A stretch of DNA of 64,000 nt, taken from positions 62,001 to 126,000 of the forward strand of contig NZ_SDDZ01000003.1 in assembly GCF_004115975.1 (NCBI RefSeq), read 5' to 3'. A model generated the notes under the pieces. That model was given only the letters and a program-made list of their open reading frames with translations. It was not told where the DNA came from and searched no databases. The position numbers and the translations under genes are program-made. Shown here piece by piece: positions 1 through 8,160 of the stretch. The stretch comes from Gelidibacter gilvus. Lineage in GTDB: Bacteria > Bacteroidota > Bacteroidia > Flavobacteriales > Flavobacteriaceae. Each line of letters begins with the position of its first letter. Positions within the stretch are counted from its first letter, which is position 1.

Positions 1-98
1 CCAATGGTTTTTGCCATGGTCAGTTTTGCAAAGCTACCCTCTTGAATACTTGCTTTAACTTGATTCCAGAAAAGGTCGAAAACGTTTTGATAGGGCAT
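1..98 (-). CDS. 5' part of an unidentified gene running off the window
   Basis: The first 98 bases read on the minus strand as an open frame that starts at ATG 98, directly after an in-frame TAA, and runs off the window edge. The 32 visible residues begin MPYQNVFDLFWNQVKAS and include FAKLTMAKTIG. This resembles the start of a Bacteroidota class I methyltransferase-like family as I remember it, but the fragment is too short for a firm call. A TAnnTTTG-type box lies about 36 bases upstream on the same strand, which supports a real gene start. Function is not assigned. Confidence 0.45.
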   Translation of the reverse strand, partial: MPYQNVFDLFWNQVKASIQEGSFAKLTMAKTI

Positions 99-133
99 AA
101 ATTACAGATTGATGAGCGATTATTTTGAAGGTT

Positions 134-141
134 CAAAAATA
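134..141 (-). promoter_or_regulatory. Possible -7 promoter box for the gene at the left edge
   Basis: On the minus strand these bases read TATTTTTG, a match to the Bacteroidota -7 consensus TAnnTTTG. Transcription from it would leave a leader of about 30 bases before ATG 98. No TTTG -33 element is visible at the right distance, so the call is weak. Confidence 0.3.
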
Positions 142-217
142 ATATAAAAAAAGTTTGGGAAGCCTAAAACTCTTTTAATATAACCAAACCAATTATTAAT
201 GAAAGGTTAGGCCATTT

Positions 218-436
218 TTACTTTCTCTGATGGATATCGGTTTTTACCTCGCAAGATCCAGTGCTGCAATTTCCTCCTGCACAAGCCAATCCAAAAAGAC
301 CCATAGCGGCGGGCCAAGCCCCAAGAACAATCCCTATCCACTGACCTTCAATCGCACTTTGTACGATGACCCAGGTTCCTATAAGTAGGTAGGCTGCCCG
401 TGTAAAGTTCCATCCGGTAAAAATTCTGTTTAACAT
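218..436 (-). CDS. Small inner-membrane protein next to rhodaneses (DUF2892/YgaP-membrane-like)
   Basis: A 72-residue protein with two hydrophobic segments (about residues 12-30 and 33-52). A cysteine-containing tail follows (CAGGNCSTGSC, about residues 52-62). It looks like the membrane part of YgaP-type proteins, in which a rhodanese domain is joined to a short two-helix membrane anchor. Here that anchor is encoded separately, 7 bases downstream of a rhodanese gene, so the products may form one membrane-attached sulfur-transfer unit. The family assignment rests on size, topology and neighbours. The four cysteines in the tail are seen directly; a role in persulfide or metal chemistry is inference. 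Confidence 0.6.
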   Translation of the reverse strand: MLNRIFTGWNFTRAAYLLIGTWVIVQSAIEGQWIGIVLGAWPAAMGLFGLACAGGNCSTGSCEVKTDIHQRK

Positions 437-443
437 AGCGTCA

Positions 444-758
444 TTAAATTTTGTTATTAAGTGAATTCCAGCCTCCGCCGTTGTAGACCTCTGTGAATCC
501 CTTTGATTTTAAAAGGTTTTTTGCTGAAGCACTTCGCATCCCGGAAGCACAACAGGTAATTACTGGCTTATTTTTATTTTTCAGTAAGTTGAGGTTCGAA
601 CTTAATATTTGCAAAGGAATGTTTTTTGAGCCTTTAATGTGACCACCAGCGAATTCTTCTTTACTTCTTACGTCTACGATAATGCCGCCTTCTTTTAGAA
701 GCTGACTATAATTTGGCGCTGGTTTTATTCCTAAAAGCGCCTTTAGTTTTGAAATCAT
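444..758 (-). CDS. Single-domain rhodanese-like sulfurtransferase
   Basis: A 104-residue single rhodanese domain. The substrate-side motif IIVDVRSKEEF is at residues 26-36 and the active-site loop CCASGMRS at about 69-76. Cys70 is the expected persulfide-carrying residue (CxxGxR pattern, Arg75). No signal peptide is present, so it is expected in the cytoplasm. Such proteins move sulfane sulfur from persulfides to acceptors. It is the second gene of a tight minus-strand operon, starting 1 base after the upstream rhodanese stops and followed 7 bases later by the small membrane protein. The physiological donor and acceptor cannot be read from the sequence. Confidence 0.88.
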   Translation of the reverse strand: MISKLKALLGIKPAPNYSQLLKEGGIIVDVRSKEEFAGGHIKGSKNIPLQILSSNLNLLKNKNKPVITCCASGMRSASAKNLLKSKGFTEVYNGGGWNSLNNKI

Positions 759-759
759 A

Positions 760-1044
760 TTATACTTTTTGTGCAGTTAAATTATTTACTTCCAACCAAG
801 AGCCTCCGTTGAGACAGTTCACACCGTGATGGCTTAAAAAATCCTCTGCCTGGCCACTTCGCATTCCTGAGGCGCAACATAAAATCAATGGTGTTTTCAT
901 TGCTTTGAGCTCGCCTATTCTTTGTGGAATTTCATTAAGGGGGATATTCATAGCGCCAGCAACACTGCCTCCCATAAATTCCATTGGTGTACGCACGTCT
1001 ATAATTGTGCCTTCGCAATTTTTGATTGTTTCTTCTCTATTCAT
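760..1044 (-). CDS. Single-domain rhodanese-like sulfurtransferase (first of the operon)
   Basis: A 94-residue rhodanese domain with TIIDVRTPMEF near residues 13-23 and the loop CCASGMRSG from residue 56. Cys57 is the predicted catalytic residue and Arg62 completes CxxGxR. It shares the same active-site loop as the next gene but is otherwise clearly diverged, so the pair is an old duplication rather than a recent copy. It is the first gene of the operon: a -7 box lies about 127 bases upstream and a GTAACC/GGTTAC palindrome lies between them. This suggests regulated expression, perhaps by a Crp/Fnr-family protein. Confidence 0.88.
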   Translation of the reverse strand: MNREETIKNCEGTIIDVRTPMEFMGGSVAGAMNIPLNEIPQRIGELKAMKTPLILCCASGMRSGQAEDFLSHHGVNCLNGGSWLEVNNLTAQKV

Positions 1045-1133
1045 AATTGTGTTTAGATAAAATTATTTAAAATCAGCGTGAATAACCTACCGATTCATAC
1101 CCACAAAATTAAACCTAAAACACTCAACCCACA

Positions 1134-1147
1134 GTAACCTTGGTTAC
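1134..1147. promoter_or_regulatory. Palindromic operator candidate upstream of the rhodanese operon
   Basis: An inverted repeat of GTAACC and GGTTAC with a 2-base centre, fitting the GTA-N8-TAC type of site used by several Crp/Fnr-family regulators. It lies about 90 bases before the first rhodanese start and just downstream of the predicted transcription start, where a bound protein would block transcription. The repeat is seen directly; the regulator type is inference, and no regulator gene is in view. Confidence 0.5.
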
Positions 1148-1170
1148 ATAAGAAACTTACCTATATATTG

Positions 1171-1178
1171 CAAACTTA
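1171..1178 (-). promoter_or_regulatory. -7 promoter box of the rhodanese operon
   Basis: Reads TAAGTTTG on the minus strand, an exact match to TAnnTTTG. Predicted transcription start near 1165, giving a leader of about 120 bases that contains the palindrome at 1134-1147. No clear -33 TTTG was seen. Confidence 0.5.
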
Positions 1179-1632
1179 GGATTTTTTAAGAACGCGTAGG
1201 TAATCGACGACCTAGAAGAATTTAAAAGGAATTTTGAAGTTCCAAGGCAATGGAATTTATAGTCGGTAATTGCAGAAACGGGTTTTCTGTTTTTTAGACG
1301 GTCCTGAAGCATAAGGGCAATTCCCAATAAAAAAGCATCAGTATTTCTTAATAACCAGAAGAGGTTTTACCATGATCTAATTTTTGTTTTCGAAGATAAT
1401 GCCCTAATTTCATCGTTTGGATACCGATTTATTTTCAGTAAAGCTGATCCAAGAAAAATAACAATAAATTGGGCTATCACTCTGTCATGGATCCAAAAAT
1501 CACAAAACATAGTAAGTCTATCGGCCACCTCAATATTTTTAGGTCTGCATAACGAGAAATTACAAGTTTGGCTGTTGAGCGAGGTGGGGTGGGCATCCAG
1601 ATCATTTAAATCATAAATAATTAAATAAAAAC

Positions 1633-2025
1633 ATGGAAAAATCAAAACGCCATCAACAAGGGATGGACATTATAAAGAAATATGAAGATCCATCGGATAC
1701 TCCAGCATACTCTATCACTTTTGACAGTTTAATGGATTTAGATTCCGAGTTAGAAAATTATATTGTTGAATTTGCTTTCGGTGACATCTATTCAAGAGAA
1801 GGTCTGTCCGACAAGAAAAAAACACTGATTACCATTTCTTCTTTAGTAACCCAAAGTTTGGAACCGCAACTCAAATTGCACGTCAACATTGGCCTCACCA
1901 TTGGGTTGACCCAAAAGGAGATCGTAGGAGCCATCATTCACTTGCTGCCTTACATCGGTTTCCCGCGCGTGCTCAATGCATTAAAAGTCGCGAAGGAAGT
2001 TTTTACTGAAAGAGATCTTAAATAA
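1633..2025 (+). CDS. Carboxymuconolactone decarboxylase (CMD) family protein
   Basis: A 130-residue, mainly helical cytoplasmic protein. The middle and C-terminal parts (LSDKKKTLITISSL at about residues 58-71, LKLHVNIGLTIGLTQKEIVGAIIHL at about 79-103, then YIGFPRVLNALKVA) carry the CMD-domain pattern seen in gamma-carboxymuconolactone decarboxylases and relatives. The CxxC/CxxH redox pair of AhpD-type members is absent, so it belongs to the non-redox branch. In such proteins the real substrate is often unknown, and no aromatic-degradation genes lie nearby. The ATG at 1633 follows an AT-rich stretch with no Shine-Dalgarno, as expected for this phylum. Confidence 0.8.
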   Translation: MEKSKRHQQGMDIIKKYEDPSDTPAYSITFDSLMDLDSELENYIVEFAFGDIYSREGLSDKKKTLITISSLVTQSLEPQLKLHVNIGLTIGLTQKEIVGAIIHLLPYIGFPRVLNALKVAKEVFTERDLK

Positions 2026-2175
2026 TAGATTAAGTCATCTATTTTCATGAATTTCTCTAAAATAGAGGGGCAGATAAATCCTGAGAACTTAAGAGATTTA
2101 ATTAAAATAAAATCAATAATATGTAGGAATTAAAGAAGTAATTCAAGTTCTTTCACTAATGAAATCAATCAACGA

Positions 2176-2796
2176 ATGGATAACTTAGTTACATTTTCAA
2201 TTACAGTGTTTACAGGGTTTTTTGCGATTACCAACCCGATATCAAACATGACTGTTTTTTTATCCTTAACCCAAGGTGCAGATGAAAAAACAAAAAGAGA
2301 CATCAATAAAAGGGCAAATATTATTGCCTTTATCATTGTCGTCGTTTTTGTTTTATTGGGAAAATATATTTTCGAATTGTTCAATATTAGTATTCCTGCA
2401 TTTAAAATTACTGGAGGGATCCTGATATTTTATATTGGTTTTGAAATGCTACAATCAAAAAAATCGAATGTAAAAAACATTAAAGACGTACATATTGATG
2501 AGAATATTGCCGTTTCACCATTGGCCATTCCTATTTTAGCGGGACCTGGAACTATTGTTACAGCCATGAACTTTGTATCTAATGTTACGCCCATACAAGT
2601 GTTTTTGGTAATTGCTATTTTTGGATCGATGAGTTTATTGACTTATATAACTTTTAGACTCAGTAAATATATCGTGAAGGTTGTGGGGTATAATGTGATT
2701 TCTGTAATTGGTAAAATAATGGGATTGATCATTGCGATCATCGGAACAGGTATGATCATCGAGGGTATTAAAATTTCCTTTAATTTAATGTCTTAA
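2176..2796 (+). CDS. MarC (UPF0056) family integral membrane protein
   Basis: A 206-residue protein with about six membrane helices. It begins MDNLVTFSITVFTGFFAITNP, where the early NP motif is typical of the MarC family, and has ILAGPGTIVTAM around residue 125-136, a second family hallmark. A charged loop (KSKKSNVKNIKDVHIDEN) separates the two three-helix halves. Members sit in the inner membrane. An earlier link to multiple antibiotic resistance was not upheld, so transport function is undefined. It stands alone: 150 bases after the CMD gene and 205 bases before the fusion gene. Confidence 0.85.
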   Translation: MDNLVTFSITVFTGFFAITNPISNMTVFLSLTQGADEKTKRDINKRANIIAFIIVVVFVLLGKYIFELFNISIPAFKITGGILIFYIGFEMLQSKKSNVKNIKDVHIDENIAVSPLAIPILAGPGTIVTAMNFVSNVTPIQVFLVIAIFGSMSLLTYITFRLSKYIVKVVGYNVISVIGKIMGLIIAIIGTGMIIEGIKISFNLMS

Positions 2797-3001
2797 ACTT
2801 TAGAATGCTATGTTGGGACTCAATCGGATTAAGATGATTTAAGTAATGACAGCGTTGGATTGGTAAGTGAGCATGACAACTGCGATTTACGAAAGGAAAA
2901 TTCATTAGTGAAAACTATAATTCATTAGCGGGAGAAGCTTTAATCACTCAAAATTTTAGTTGGATTACAGCGCATCTCATTATGTTATTACAAACGACTA
3001 A

Positions 3002-6000
3002 ATGAACTACGACCATTTAAAAATATCAAATCAGCAGGCGGAAGAGATCCTCTTCAAATTGTTCCATATACAGGGAAAGGCAACAGCACTTCCTGGCGAA
3101 TTGGATTTTAATTTTAGAATTAAAGTTGATAATGAAATTGGCTATATTCTGAAAATTTCACGTCCCAACGAAAATGAAAACTATCTCGATTTTCAACAGC
3201 AACTTTTACAGTTCGTTGCAGATCATGGTAAAAATATTATCGCGCCGAAAGTCATCACTGATATTAATGGAAACGTCATTTCAAAAATCACTGATGATTT
3301 TGGAAAGGAACGCCAGGTGCGATTATTGAGTTGGGTTTCTGGACGTGTTTGGAGTGGTGTGAATCCACAATTAGACGATTTGCGCTATAGTTTAGGTGAG
3401 CAATGTGGGTTACTTACGCAAGCTTTGCAAGGGTTTGACCATCCAGAAGCCCATCGTAAATTTGATTGGGACGTAGCACAATCACTTTGGACAAAAGCCC
3501 ATGTCGAATTATTCAATGATAATGAGAAAAGCATCGTCAAATACTTTCAAAATCTATTCGAAAATTCCCAAACCACCTACTCAACTTTAAGAAAAGGAGT
3601 CGTTCATAATGATGCCAACGATAATAATGTGATCGTCTCTTCCGATTTAGTTCATCCTAAAGTTGAAGCGGTCATCGATTATGGCGACGCTGTTTATACC
3701 CAAATTATTAATGATATCGCCGTTGCCTGTGCCTACGCCATAATGAATCATAACGATCCTTTGGAAGCGTCCTTGCCGATTGTGGAAGGTTATAATTCCT
3801 CCTTTAAATTGCAAGAGGAAGAATTAGCGCATTTATATGATGCTATTGCCATGCGACTGGTGATTTCAGTGACGAAATCTGCCATCAATAAAATTGCAGA
3901 ACCGGATAACGCATACCTTTTAATCAGTGAAAAACCGGCTTGGGAAGTTCTTAGAAAATGGCGACATGTAAGTGCAGATTTTGCACATTTTAGTTTTAGA
4001 GATGTCTGTGGTTTCGAGGCGCATCCTAAATCGAAGTCATTTAAAGATTGGGCTGAAAAACAAAGTTTTGAACTTAACGACTTATTTCCAACTATTGACA
4101 AACAAGACCTACATCACATAGATTTAAGTGTATCGAGTAAGTGGATTGGGCACCAAGAAGAATTTAATGATTTAGATGTTTTTCAATTTCAAATTGATCA
4201 ATTTCAAAAGAAACATCCTGAAAAAATTATCGCTGGTGGTTATTTAGAACCTCGGGCTTTATATACGTCGGATGCTTATGATAAAATAGGAAATTCCGGA
4301 AAGGAAAGTAGAACCATTCATTTAGGTGTGGACTTTTGGTTGCCAAGCGGTACGGCTGTTCATGCATTATTTGATGGGGAAGTGGTGATTGCTGTAAACG
4401 ACGCTGGTAATAAAGAATACGGGGGATTGGTAGTTTTAAAGCACAAAACTGATGGTTTTAATTTCTACACACTTTATGGGCATTTATCGGCTGAAAGCGC
4501 TATTAGACCTAGCGTAGGTGATCGTATTAAAACAGGCGAAAAAATTGGAGAGTTAGGCAATTCAACTGAAAATGGTAATTGGGTGCCACATCTTCATTTT
4601 CAAATCATGTTATCACTTTTAGATTATAAAACTGATTTCCCTGGGGTGGCTTATTATAATCAAATAGACGTATGGAAAAGGATCTGTCCCAATCCTAATC
4701 TGTTATTTAAATCCGAAGCACTTCAAAAAACCGGTACTGTTCCCAACGCCGATTTAATCCATTACAGAAAACAACATTTGGGCAAAAGTTTAAGCCTTCA
4801 GTATAATGAACCCATCAAGATGGTTCGCGGTGCGGGTCAATATCTAATGGATCAATACGGACGTAAATATTTGGACACGGTCAATAACGTCGCCCATGTA
4901 GGTCATGAAAATTATGCTGTGGTCAAGGCTGGGCAAGAACAAATGGCTTTGATCAATACCAATTCGCGCTATCTTCACGACAATATCAACGACTTGGCAC
5001 AAGAACTTATTGAAACCTTGCCGCCAGAATTAAGCGTGTTGCATTTTGTCAATTCGGGTAGTGAAGCCAACGAGTTGGCCATCAGAATGGTCAAAGCGGC
5101 CACCGGCGAACGCGATATTATAGCCAGCGAAGTAGGTTATCATGGCAATAGTAATATGTGCATCGATATCAGTTCGTATAAATTTGATGGAAAGGGCGGC
5201 ACTGGAGCGCCTGAACACACCCATGTTTTCCCATTACCAGATGCGTTTAGAGGGAAATATAGAAGCAAGGATAGCGCAGAAAAATATGCAGAAGAGGTGC
5301 AAAAGCAAATTGATGTTGTCCATAAAAAAGGACGTGGTGTTGGTGCATTTATCATTGAACCTATTATCAGCTGTGGCGGACAAGTTGAGTTGCCAGAAGG
5401 TTTTTTAGCCAAAGCATATGAAAAAGTGAGAGCCGCTGGCGGGCTTTGTATTTCTGATGAAGTCCAAACAGGATGCGGCAGAATGGGGAAAACATTTTGG
5501 GGATTTCAATTACATGATGTTGTACCGGATATTGTCACCATTGGCAAGCCCTTAGGAAACGGTCATCCCGTTGCTGCGGTGGCTTGTACACGTGAGATTG
5601 CCGATAAGTTTGCCAATGGGATGGAATATTTCAACACTTTTGGCGGGAATCCAGTCTCCTGTGCGATTGGCGCAGAGGTGATCCGCACAGTAAAGCGCGA
5701 GAACTTACAAGAAAATGCCTTGAAAATTGGAACATTCTTAAAAGAGGAACTCCATAAATTGGCAAAAGAGTTTCCAATTATAGGAGATGTTCGCGGACAG
5801 GGCCTGTTTCTGGGGATTGAATTAGTAGATGCCGAAATGAATCCGTTGGCAGCCCAAACCGATTATTTAGCAGATAGAATGAAAGACCACGGTATTTTAA
5901 TGAGTACCGATGGTCCAGATCATAATGTATTAAAAATTAAACCTCCAATTATTTTTACGAAAGCAAACGCCGAAGAATTGCTCTTTTATTTAAGAAAAAT

Positions 6001-6028
6001 TATGGCGGAAGATTTCATGCAATTTTAA
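3002..6028 (+). CDS. Three-domain fusion: APH-type kinase, M23 metallopeptidase, class III aminotransferase/phospho-lyase
   Basis: A 1008-residue protein with three enzyme domains in one frame. Residues 1-345 are an aminoglycoside-phosphotransferase-fold kinase with the catalytic loop His202-x-Asp204...Asn209 and a metal-binding Asp226. Residues about 410-560 are an M23/LytM zinc peptidase with the full ligand set (His440...Asp444 and His530-Leu-His532). Residues about 585-1008 are a class III PLP enzyme with Schiff-base Lys849 in IGKPLGNGHP. The C-terminal part resembles AGXT2L-type phospho-lyases (ethanolamine phosphate, 5-phosphohydroxylysine). The kinase resembles hydroxylysine/choline-type kinases, so phosphorylation followed by phospho-elimination is a sensible inference. 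There is no signal peptide although M23 domains normally cut periplasmic peptides. An aminopeptidase gene follows 129 bases later. Substrates are not determined. Confidence 0.88.
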   Translation: MNYDHLKISNQQAEEILFKLFHIQGKATALPGELDFNFRIKVDNEIGYILKISRPNENENYLDFQQQLLQFVADHGKNIIAPKVITDINGNVISKITDDFGKERQVRLLSWVSGRVWSGVNPQLDDLRYSLGEQCGLLTQALQGFDHPEAHRKFDWDVAQSLWTKAHVELFNDNEKSIVKYFQNLFENSQTTYSTLRKGVVHNDANDNNVIVSSDLVHPKVEAVIDYGDAVYTQIINDIAVACAYAIMNHNDPLEASLPIVEGYNSSFKLQEEELAHLYDAIAMRLVISVTKSAINKIAEPDNAYLLISEKPAWEVLRKWRHVSADFAHFSFRDVCGFEAHPKSKSFKDWAEKQSFELNDLFPTIDKQDLHHIDLSVSSKWIGHQEEFNDLDVFQFQIDQFQKKHPEKIIAGGYLEPRALYTSDAYDKIGNSGKESRTIHLGVDFWLPSGTAVHALFDGEVVIAVNDAGNKEYGGLVVLKHKTDGFNFYTLYGHLSAESAIRPSVGDRIKTGEKIGELGNSTENGNWVPHLHFQIMLSLLDYKTDFPGVAYYNQIDVWKRICPNPNLLFKSEALQKTGTVPNADLIHYRKQHLGKSLSLQYNEPIKMVRGAGQYLMDQYGRKYLDTVNNVAHVGHENYAVVKAGQEQMALINTNSRYLHDNINDLAQELIETLPPELSVLHFVNSGSEANELAIRMVKAATGERDIIASEVGYHGNSNMCIDISSYKFDGKGGTGAPEHTHVFPLPDAFRGKYRSKDSAEKYAEEVQKQIDVVHKKGRGVGAFIIEPIISCGGQVELPEGFLAKAYEKVRAAGGLCISDEVQTGCGRMGKTFWGFQLHDVVPDIVTIGKPLGNGHPVAAVACTREIADKFANGMEYFNTFGGNPVSCAIGAEVIRTVKRENLQENALKIGTFLKEELHKLAKEFPIIGDVRGQGLFLGIELVDAEMNPLAAQTDYLADRMKDHGILMSTDGPDHNVLKIKPPIIFTKANAEELLFYLRKIMAEDFMQF

Positions 6029-6157
6029 AACAAGCCAATGCCATGGCTTAATTTATAGTTAGCAATTCGGAACTTGTATTAAAAAGATGTTAACAACTCT
6101 GATCTTTTTTTCAGTCCGACAGACTTTCTGTAACTTTCCACTTCAAAATAAATAGTT

Positions 6158-7927
6158 ATGACAGCCAAAGAAAAAGTAGCTTCCCTCAGATCGGAAATGA
6201 AGAAAAACGCTATAGACGCCTTCATCATCTATTCCGCCGATCCGCATATGGGAGAATATCTCCCAGCAGAATGGCAAGAACGAACTTGGTTGTCTGGGTT
6301 TACTGGGTCCGCTGGATTTGTGGTGGTGACCGCGGATAAAGCCGGACTATGGACCGATGGACGTTACTTTACACAGGCTCCAAAAGAGTTGAAAGGTTCT
6401 GGGATTGACTTGTTTAAGGATGGGATGGAAGGTACGCCAAATTATATTGATTGGATTATTTCTGAAACTGAGGAAAGTGCGACTATTGCGGTTAGCGCCT
6501 TGGTCACTTCTCATGCCAATTGGAAGGATTTGGATCAAAAACTAACCAAATCCAAACGCCATCTTAAGGATTTGCCACTACTCAATAATGTGTGGACCAA
6601 CCGTCCTGCACCAAGTAAAAACACTGTTTTTATCCATCCGATTGAACGTGCAGGCCAATCTGTAGCCGATAAGCTTTCGGCGATTCGTGAAAAGATGGCT
6701 TCAGAAGGCGCCACCATGCATATTATTGCGAGCTTGGATGATGTGGCTTGGACTCTAAATCTAAGAGGGAGTGACGTCAAATGCAACCCGGTGTTTTTAG
6801 GTTATATCATTTTGACCATGCAAGAATGCTTTCTTTTTGTGGATAAGGATAAAGTGAGTGAAGAAACCGAAAATATCATCCATAAATCGGGCGTTGGTGT
6901 TAAGCCTTATGGTCAATTTTTTGAATACCTCGCCAACGTGCAAAAGGCATCCATTTTAGTGGCGCCTAATAGTAATCACGCTATTTTTGAAGCCGTCCAA
7001 AAGGGCAACGACATCATAGAGCAACCTGTACCTGGAAACTTAATGAAGGCCATCAAGAATGACGCAGAGCAGAAGGGATTTGAAACCGTAATGGTTCGCG
7101 ATGGAGTGGCGATGGTGAAATTCTTACACTGGCTGACGCACGCCGTAGGAAAAGAAGAAATGGATGAATATAGTATTGGTGAAAAATTACACCAATTCCG
7201 GGCGGAAGGAAAAAATTTTATAGGCAATAGTTTTGATAGTATTGTGGGTTATAAAGCGAATGGTGCGATTATGCATTATTCAGCCAAACCAGAAGGAAGT
7301 GCTAAAGTGACCAAGGATGGCAGTATTTTGGTGGATTCCGGAGGTCAATATTTAGAGGGTACCACTGATATTACCCGTACGTTTCCTTTAGGTGACGTTT
7401 CCGACGAATTCAAATATGATGCGACAAGGGCTCTGCAAGGCTTGATCCAGTTGTCCATTGCAAAGTTTCCAAAAGGCACCAAAGGCGTTCAACTTGATGC
7501 TTTGGCCAGAATGCCGTTATGGAAAGAAGGAAAAGATTATAATCATGGTACCGGGCATGGTGTAGGAAGCTTTTTGAATGTGCACGAAGGACCACAGAGC
7601 ATCCGTAAAGAAATTAATCCTGTAGAATTGCAAGCCGGAATGGTCATGTCCAATGAACCTGGCTATTATTTAGAAGACAATTATGGGATTCGTCATGAGA
7701 ATCTCATCCTGGTCAAAACCTGGAAAAAAACGGAGTGGAATACGTTTTATGAATTTGAAACCTTAACCTTATGTCCTTTTTTTAAAAGTATTATGGTGAA
7801 GGATCTGCTTTCCCAAGAAGAAGTTGATTGGATTAATACCTACCACAAAATGGTTCGGGAAAAGCTGGCACCGCATTTAGAAGGAGAAGTTAAGGAATGG
7901 TTTGAGGAAATGGTTTCCCCGTTATAA
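6158..7927 (+). CDS. Xaa-Pro aminopeptidase, M24 family (AMPP type)
   Basis: A 589-residue, three-part aminopeptidase P of the long eukaryote/Bacteroidota type: two creatinase-like N-terminal domains (about 1-155 and 160-310) and a C-terminal pita-bread domain. The dinuclear metal ligands are all present: Asp393, Asp404, His467, Glu500 and Glu514. No signal peptide, so cytoplasmic. It releases an N-terminal residue followed by proline. It sits on the same strand as the kinase/M23/phospho-lyase fusion, 129 bases downstream, so the two may be co-transcribed. A TAACTTTC sequence about 30 bases upstream is a near match to a -7 box and could give separate expression. Confidence 0.93.
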   Translation: MTAKEKVASLRSEMKKNAIDAFIIYSADPHMGEYLPAEWQERTWLSGFTGSAGFVVVTADKAGLWTDGRYFTQAPKELKGSGIDLFKDGMEGTPNYIDWIISETEESATIAVSALVTSHANWKDLDQKLTKSKRHLKDLPLLNNVWTNRPAPSKNTVFIHPIERAGQSVADKLSAIREKMASEGATMHIIASLDDVAWTLNLRGSDVKCNPVFLGYIILTMQECFLFVDKDKVSEETENIIHKSGVGVKPYGQFFEYLANVQKASILVAPNSNHAIFEAVQKGNDIIEQPVPGNLMKAIKNDAEQKGFETVMVRDGVAMVKFLHWLTHAVGKEEMDEYSIGEKLHQFRAEGKNFIGNSFDSIVGYKANGAIMHYSAKPEGSAKVTKDGSILVDSGGQYLEGTTDITRTFPLGDVSDEFKYDATRALQGLIQLSIAKFPKGTKGVQLDALARMPLWKEGKDYNHGTGHGVGSFLNVHEGPQSIRKEINPVELQAGMVMSNEPGYYLEDNYGIRHENLILVKTWKKTEWNTFYEFETLTLCPFFKSIMVKDLLSQEEVDWINTYHKMVREKLAPHLEGEVKEWFEEMVSPL

Positions 7928-7958
7928 ATTGGCGATTCTTGTATTTATTTGAATCTAA

Positions 7959-8042
7959 CTAATCAAATTTATAGCTCACACCAAACAGAAATTTCCCTTT
8001 GGATTGACCAAACGTTATGCTGTTCCGAAAATTATTAATTTC
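7959..8042 (-). pseudogene. Remnant of the C-terminus of an outer-membrane beta-barrel protein
   Basis: On the minus strand, 27 codons after several closely spaced stops read a sequence ending GKFLFGVSYKFD and a TAG stop. The alternating pattern and final aromatic residues look like the last two strands of an outer-membrane barrel. No start or upstream coding part exists here, so only the gene tail appears to have survived. The reading is seen directly; the interpretation is inference from a short stretch. Confidence 0.4.
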
Positions 8043-8085
8043 TCATCACTATTTTTTTCTTAAAATCTGTTAAATAAACCTAAGT

Positions 8086-8118
8086 TTTGATACTTCTAAA
8101 TTTAAAAAATTAGATTTG
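8086..8118 (+). promoter_or_regulatory. Promoter of the RND efflux operon
   Basis: TTTG at 8086-8089, 21 bases, then TAGATTTG at 8111-8118, matching the Bacteroidota -33/-7 pattern. Predicted start near 8124, about 37 bases before the adaptor ATG. Confidence 0.6.
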
Positions 8119-8160
8119 TGAGACCATGAACTATCCTGAATTTATATAACCCATCTTTTA

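Larger units (their letters stand above)
1045..1632. other. Spacer between divergent genes, with a possible decayed reading frame
   Basis: Besides the operator and promoter of the rhodanese operon, this spacer holds a minus-strand reading frame from about 1645 down to 1161 interrupted by a single TAA at 1367-1369. The upstream part contains a hydrophobic stretch (VIAQFIVIFLGSALLKI) and the part after the stop continues in the same frame for about 60 codons. It may be a decayed gene, but no family was recognised and it overlaps the start of the plus-strand gene at 1633. Confidence 0.35.

Noticed and set aside
2176-2796. Calling the MarC protein a multidrug-resistance determinant
   Set aside because: The family name is historical; no transport function is established and nothing nearby supports it.
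2878-3004. 42-codon open stretch before the fusion gene (...GEALITQNFSWITAHLIMLLQTTK)
   Set aside because: No start codon at its beginning and no family seen; probably chance openness in the leader.
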